From Cytophagaceae bacterium (GTDB lineage Bacteria; Bacteroidota; Bacteroidia; Cytophagales; Flexibacteraceae), in NCBI GenBank assembly GCA_947458545.1, contig CANGYH010000001.1:1612001-1676000 (forward strand): DNA of 64,000 nt, written 5' to 3'. The notes beneath the pieces were generated by a model. It had not been told where the DNA came from, did no database searches, and worked only from the letters and a program-made list of their open reading frames with translations. Made by a program: the position numbers and the translations under genes. Positions 61,637 through 64,000 of this stretch are shown piece by piece. How positions within the stretch are numbered: position 1 is the stretch's first letter; each line of letters opens with the position of its first letter.

Positions 61637-61646
61637 GGGCGCAAGG

Positions 61647-62636
61647 TTAGGCGACGTGCTCTGCCGCAGGGGTTGGGGCCTGTTGTTGCCAGCGCACCAA
61701 CCGCGGGTGGACAGGTATGCGCGGGATACGCAAAATATCAAACTGGATGGCAGAGAGCAGGCTTTGCACCCCAACAATGACGGGCAAGCCTGCCAGCATT
61801 ACCGTGCCCGCCGTAGCCGGGGCCACGCCGCTGAGCTGATACCATTTGTAAAGCCCGAAGCCCAGGCCAAACAACAGCAGCGCAAGGCCTGCCACCAACT
61901 GAATGCTGCCGATGCTAAAGTCTCGCACAAAGTATTGGTAGGCTACCCGCTTGCAGAAACGGCTCAGGTGCTTGAGCGGAAACTCTAGGGCCGTTTTGCG
62001 GATGGAGAGGCTGCTGGTTTCGTCGCCATAAACGGGGCGCATGGGCACGTCTCGCACTACGGCCTGCGCCAGCCCGAGGCGGAAGAGCATGTCGCTCTCA
62101 AAGAAGTAGCGCCGCTCTATGCGCTCGGCACTCAGCAGCGGATACATCTGCGCGGCAAGGGCGGTGTAGCCGTTGGTGGGGTCCATAACGTCCCAATAGC
62201 CTGAGCTAAGCTTAGACACGAAGCTGAGCACCAGGTTGCCAAACAACCGGATGCGGGGCATAACGGCCAGGTAGCGTGGGTCGAAAAAGCGGTTGCCCTT
62301 CGTATAGTCTGCCTGGCCTGCCAGGATGGGCTCTACGAAGTGTGGTATCAGGGCAGGGTCCATCTGCCCGTCGCCGTCCACCTTTACTACTACTTTGGCG
62401 CCTTCTTCGTAAGCGGCCTTGTAGCCGCTCAGGGTGGCCCCGCCTACCCCTTGGTTTTGGGTATGAAAGATGACGCGTACCCGCCCATCGGTACAGTGGG
62501 CCTGCACGAACAGGCCGCTTTGCTCGGGGCAGCAGTCGTCTACGACGTAAATGCGGCTGACAATCGAGGGCATACCCTCGATTACGCCCAATACGTGACG
62601 CTTAACACGGTAGCTCGGGATGACGACGGCAATCAT
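61647..62636 (-). CDS. Family 2 glycosyltransferase (dolichyl-phosphate-mannose-synthase-like)
   Basis: A 329-residue GT-A-fold glycosyltransferase with a C-terminal membrane anchor. Catalytic features are IAVVIPSYRV, YVVDDCCPEQSG, HTQNQGVGGATLSGYKAA, the divalent-metal DGDGQMDP motif, and DPTNGYTALA, with RRYFFESDML. Two membrane helices (about 250-270 and 280-300) follow, a layout seen in undecaprenyl- or dolichyl-phosphate sugar transferases. It is between the polymerase and the deacetylase and overlaps the polymerase gene by four bases (ATGA), so translation is coupled. The ATG at 62636 is the start; the longer frame is not supported. Confidence 0.88.
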   Translation of the reverse strand: MIAVVIPSYRVKRHVLGVIEGMPSIVSRIYVVDDCCPEQSGLFVQAHCTDGRVRVIFHTQNQGVGGATLSGYKAAYEEGAKVVVKVDGDGQMDPALIPHFVEPILAGQADYTKGNRFFDPRYLAVMPRIRLFGNLVLSFVSKLSSGYWDVMDPTNGYTALAAQMYPLLSAERIERRYFFESDMLFRLGLAQAVVRDVPMRPVYGDETSSLSIRKTALEFPLKHLSRFCKRVAYQYFVRDFSIGSIQLVAGLALLLFGLGFGLYKWYQLSGVAPATAGTVMLAGLPVIVGVQSLLSAIQFDILRIPRIPVHPRLVRWQQQAPTPAAEHVA

Positions 62637-64000
62637 GCAGGCTGCTCTTGGGTTTTGGCGATATCGTCTAGGCGGGCCTGGGCCTTGGCCAGGGCACCCA
62701 TGCGCTGGGCATTTTGCACAGAGGCAAACCAGGCATTGAACTTGGCCGAGTACTTGCCATAACCGCGCATAAAGATAAAGACAGGCCAATACGACATCCC
62801 GATAAAGGCAACGATGCCGGCCAGATCTCCCCCTCGGATCAAAGCAATGAGCGAGGCAGCCACCATGCCCTTGATCAGAAAGCGCATGTCAGACTTGTAC
62901 CGCTCTGAGCGGCGCACGATGTAAGCAAAAAAAGCGCCATACACCAAACTGAGCAAGATGATGCCGCCCACGCCGCCCTCTCCGTAAAAAGTGCCGTACA
63001 TAGACTCTGAGATGCCGATCGTCAGGCCAGAGTTGCTACCAAAGTCGTTGAGGCCTAGCTTGTTGGCATAGCCACCCACGGGCTTATCTGGCCAAATGGC
63101 ACGAGGAATTGGCCGCAGCAATATCTCCAAGTGCTGGAAGCCGTACTGATAGGGCAAGTTTTCTGGATAGACCTGCAGGGCCATCATGAAGCCGTCTAGC
63201 AGGTTTTGGTCTTCGGCTGTCTCCAGGCGCTCTAGGGCCAGCTCTACCTGTTGCTCCATAGGCAGCAAGAACGCACCCGGGGTACGGGCAAGGCCAGCAA
63301 TAGAGTACACCACCAGCAGGCCAGCCAGGCCAATGGTATAAACACGCACCTTGCGCCATACCGGCAGGTTGCCCACATAAATGATGCCCACCACAATGAC
63401 CCAAGAGAGGAAGTTGAACCGCGCGCCTGGGTTGTAGCTCAAAAAGGCACCATAGATCAACACAAGGGCAAAGCCGAGTTTGCTGGTAGGGTCTGTACGG
63501 GCATCTATGGCACGCCAGGCAATAAAAATCAGGATGACGATACCCCCTAGCGCAAAGGGCAGAAACAGAAAGTAGGATACCCCAGTGGCCGAGTTGTAGT
63601 AACCATCTGCCAAGGCCCTGGCTACCAAGAAGGACTGCGAAAAGAAGATGGCAATGTTTACGGCCAGAAAAATGCTCAGCAGCAGCGTACGCTTTTGCAG
63701 CATATACTGCCCCAGCATCTGTTTTACATCCTTTTCTACCTGTGGCTTCCCGATAAGGGTCTTGGTAACGATGTAGCCCAGCACAAACAGCGCTGTACCC
63801 AGAAAATATAGGTTGAGCGCCCTGAGCGCCAGCTCATTGTCTAGATTAAAAATGCTACGGGCGTAAGCCACCACTACCCACCCTACGGCCCGCTGGTTGG
63901 GGTTTTCTACTACGATGTAATACCTGTAGAGCCCGCTGCCTGCATACAGCAACGTCATCAGCATGGGTATCTCATCTGCATTGTAGATGAAGTACACCAC
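62633..64000 (-). CDS. O-antigen/oligosaccharide repeat-unit polymerase-like membrane protein (partial)
   Basis: The C-terminal 455 residues of a polytopic membrane protein whose start lies beyond the window. About ten membrane segments flank a central hydrophilic loop containing PENLPYQYGFQHLEILLRPI and PRAIWPDKPVGGYANKLG, a pattern of Wzy-like polymerases, which join repeat units of surface polysaccharides. The loop is followed by ISESMYGTFYGEGGVGGIIL, also usual in these proteins. Its tail is basic and helical. It is the first gene of the polymerase-GT2-deacetylase set within the window and overlaps the GT2 gene. Sequence identity among polymerases is low, so the assignment rests on topology and context. 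Confidence 0.7.
   Translation of the reverse strand: MVYFIYNADEIPMLMTLLYAGSGLYRYYIVVENPNQRAVGWVVVAYARSIFNLDNELALRALNLYFLGTALFVLGYIVTKTLIGKPQVEKDVKQMLGQYMLQKRTLLLSIFLAVNIAIFFSQSFLVARALADGYYNSATGVSYFLFLPFALGGIVILIFIAWRAIDARTDPTSKLGFALVLIYGAFLSYNPGARFNFLSWVIVVGIIYVGNLPVWRKVRVYTIGLAGLLVVYSIAGLARTPGAFLLPMEQQVELALERLETAEDQNLLDGFMMALQVYPENLPYQYGFQHLEILLRPIPRAIWPDKPVGGYANKLGLNDFGSNSGLTIGISESMYGTFYGEGGVGGIILLSLVYGAFFAYIVRRSERYKSDMRFLIKGMVAASLIALIRGGDLAGIVAFIGMSYWPVFIFMRGYGKYSAKFNAWFASVQNAQRMGALAKAQARLDDIAKTQEQPA

Overview
The window is a chromosomal segment of a fairly GC-rich member of the Bacteroidota. The indications are the gene order rplM-rpsI-rpsB, many secreted proteins that end in type IX secretion system (T9SS) sorting domains (type A in seven proteins, type B in one), TAnnTTTG-type -7 promoter elements, menaquinone synthesis (MenB), a bacterial GGGP-synthase-family protein and Bacteroidota-style lipoproteins. 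No T9SS machinery genes, rRNA, tRNA, CRISPR array or prophage were seen.

Layout. 1-1089: ribosomal genes on the minus strand (rpsB partial, rpsI, rplM). 1.5-6.3 kb: a T9SS-exported GH13 amylase, two small membrane proteins, a GGGP-synthase-family protein and a TfoX-N protein. 6.4-7.7 kb: a small secreted protein and menB. 7.66-8.6 kb: a gene-free island dense in palindromes (REP-like). 8.6-17.5 kb: a GH144-like glucanase lipoprotein, galM, ftsW, an S9 peptidase and a copper ATPase. 17.6-23.8 kb: a type-B T9SS cargo protein, maf, a DUF1015 protein and guaA. 24.1-26.5 kb: an A+T-rich gene resembling putative AbiC phage-defence proteins, directly downstream of fumC. 26.6-27.3 kb: a Y1 (IS200/RAYT-like) transposase between copies of a GTAG-headed palindrome. 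27.3-31.9 kb: rlmN, three unknown genes and dnaN. 32.2-42.8 kb: a very large T9SS subtilase, a pair of LPP20/FlgT-like secreted proteins and a LamG T9SS protein. 42.9-47.3 kb: an ABC exporter pair and, divergent from it, a lipoprotein of the cholesterol-dependent-cytolysin-like family with a GYF-domain membrane protein. 47.4-58.0 kb: four paralogous M43 metalloproteases around a PiT phosphate transporter. 58.2-64 kb: a polysaccharide/cell-surface block (membrane protein, GNAT, polysaccharide deacetylase, GT2, polymerase).

Much of the window encodes surface and secreted functions: polysaccharide degradation, four M43 proteases plus one subtilase, an S9 peptidase, and a probable pore-forming lipoprotein next to the protease cluster. 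Housekeeping genes are interspersed singly.

The two most notable regions are (i) the transposase with its REP-like palindromes, whose relatives form a transposase-free island at 7.8-8.5 kb with a perfect 67-bp inverted repeat, and (ii) the cytolysin-like lipoprotein locus, which is visibly A+T-rich, lacks the classical cholesterol-binding undecapeptide and lies beside T9SS-exported proteases that could in principle activate it (inference).
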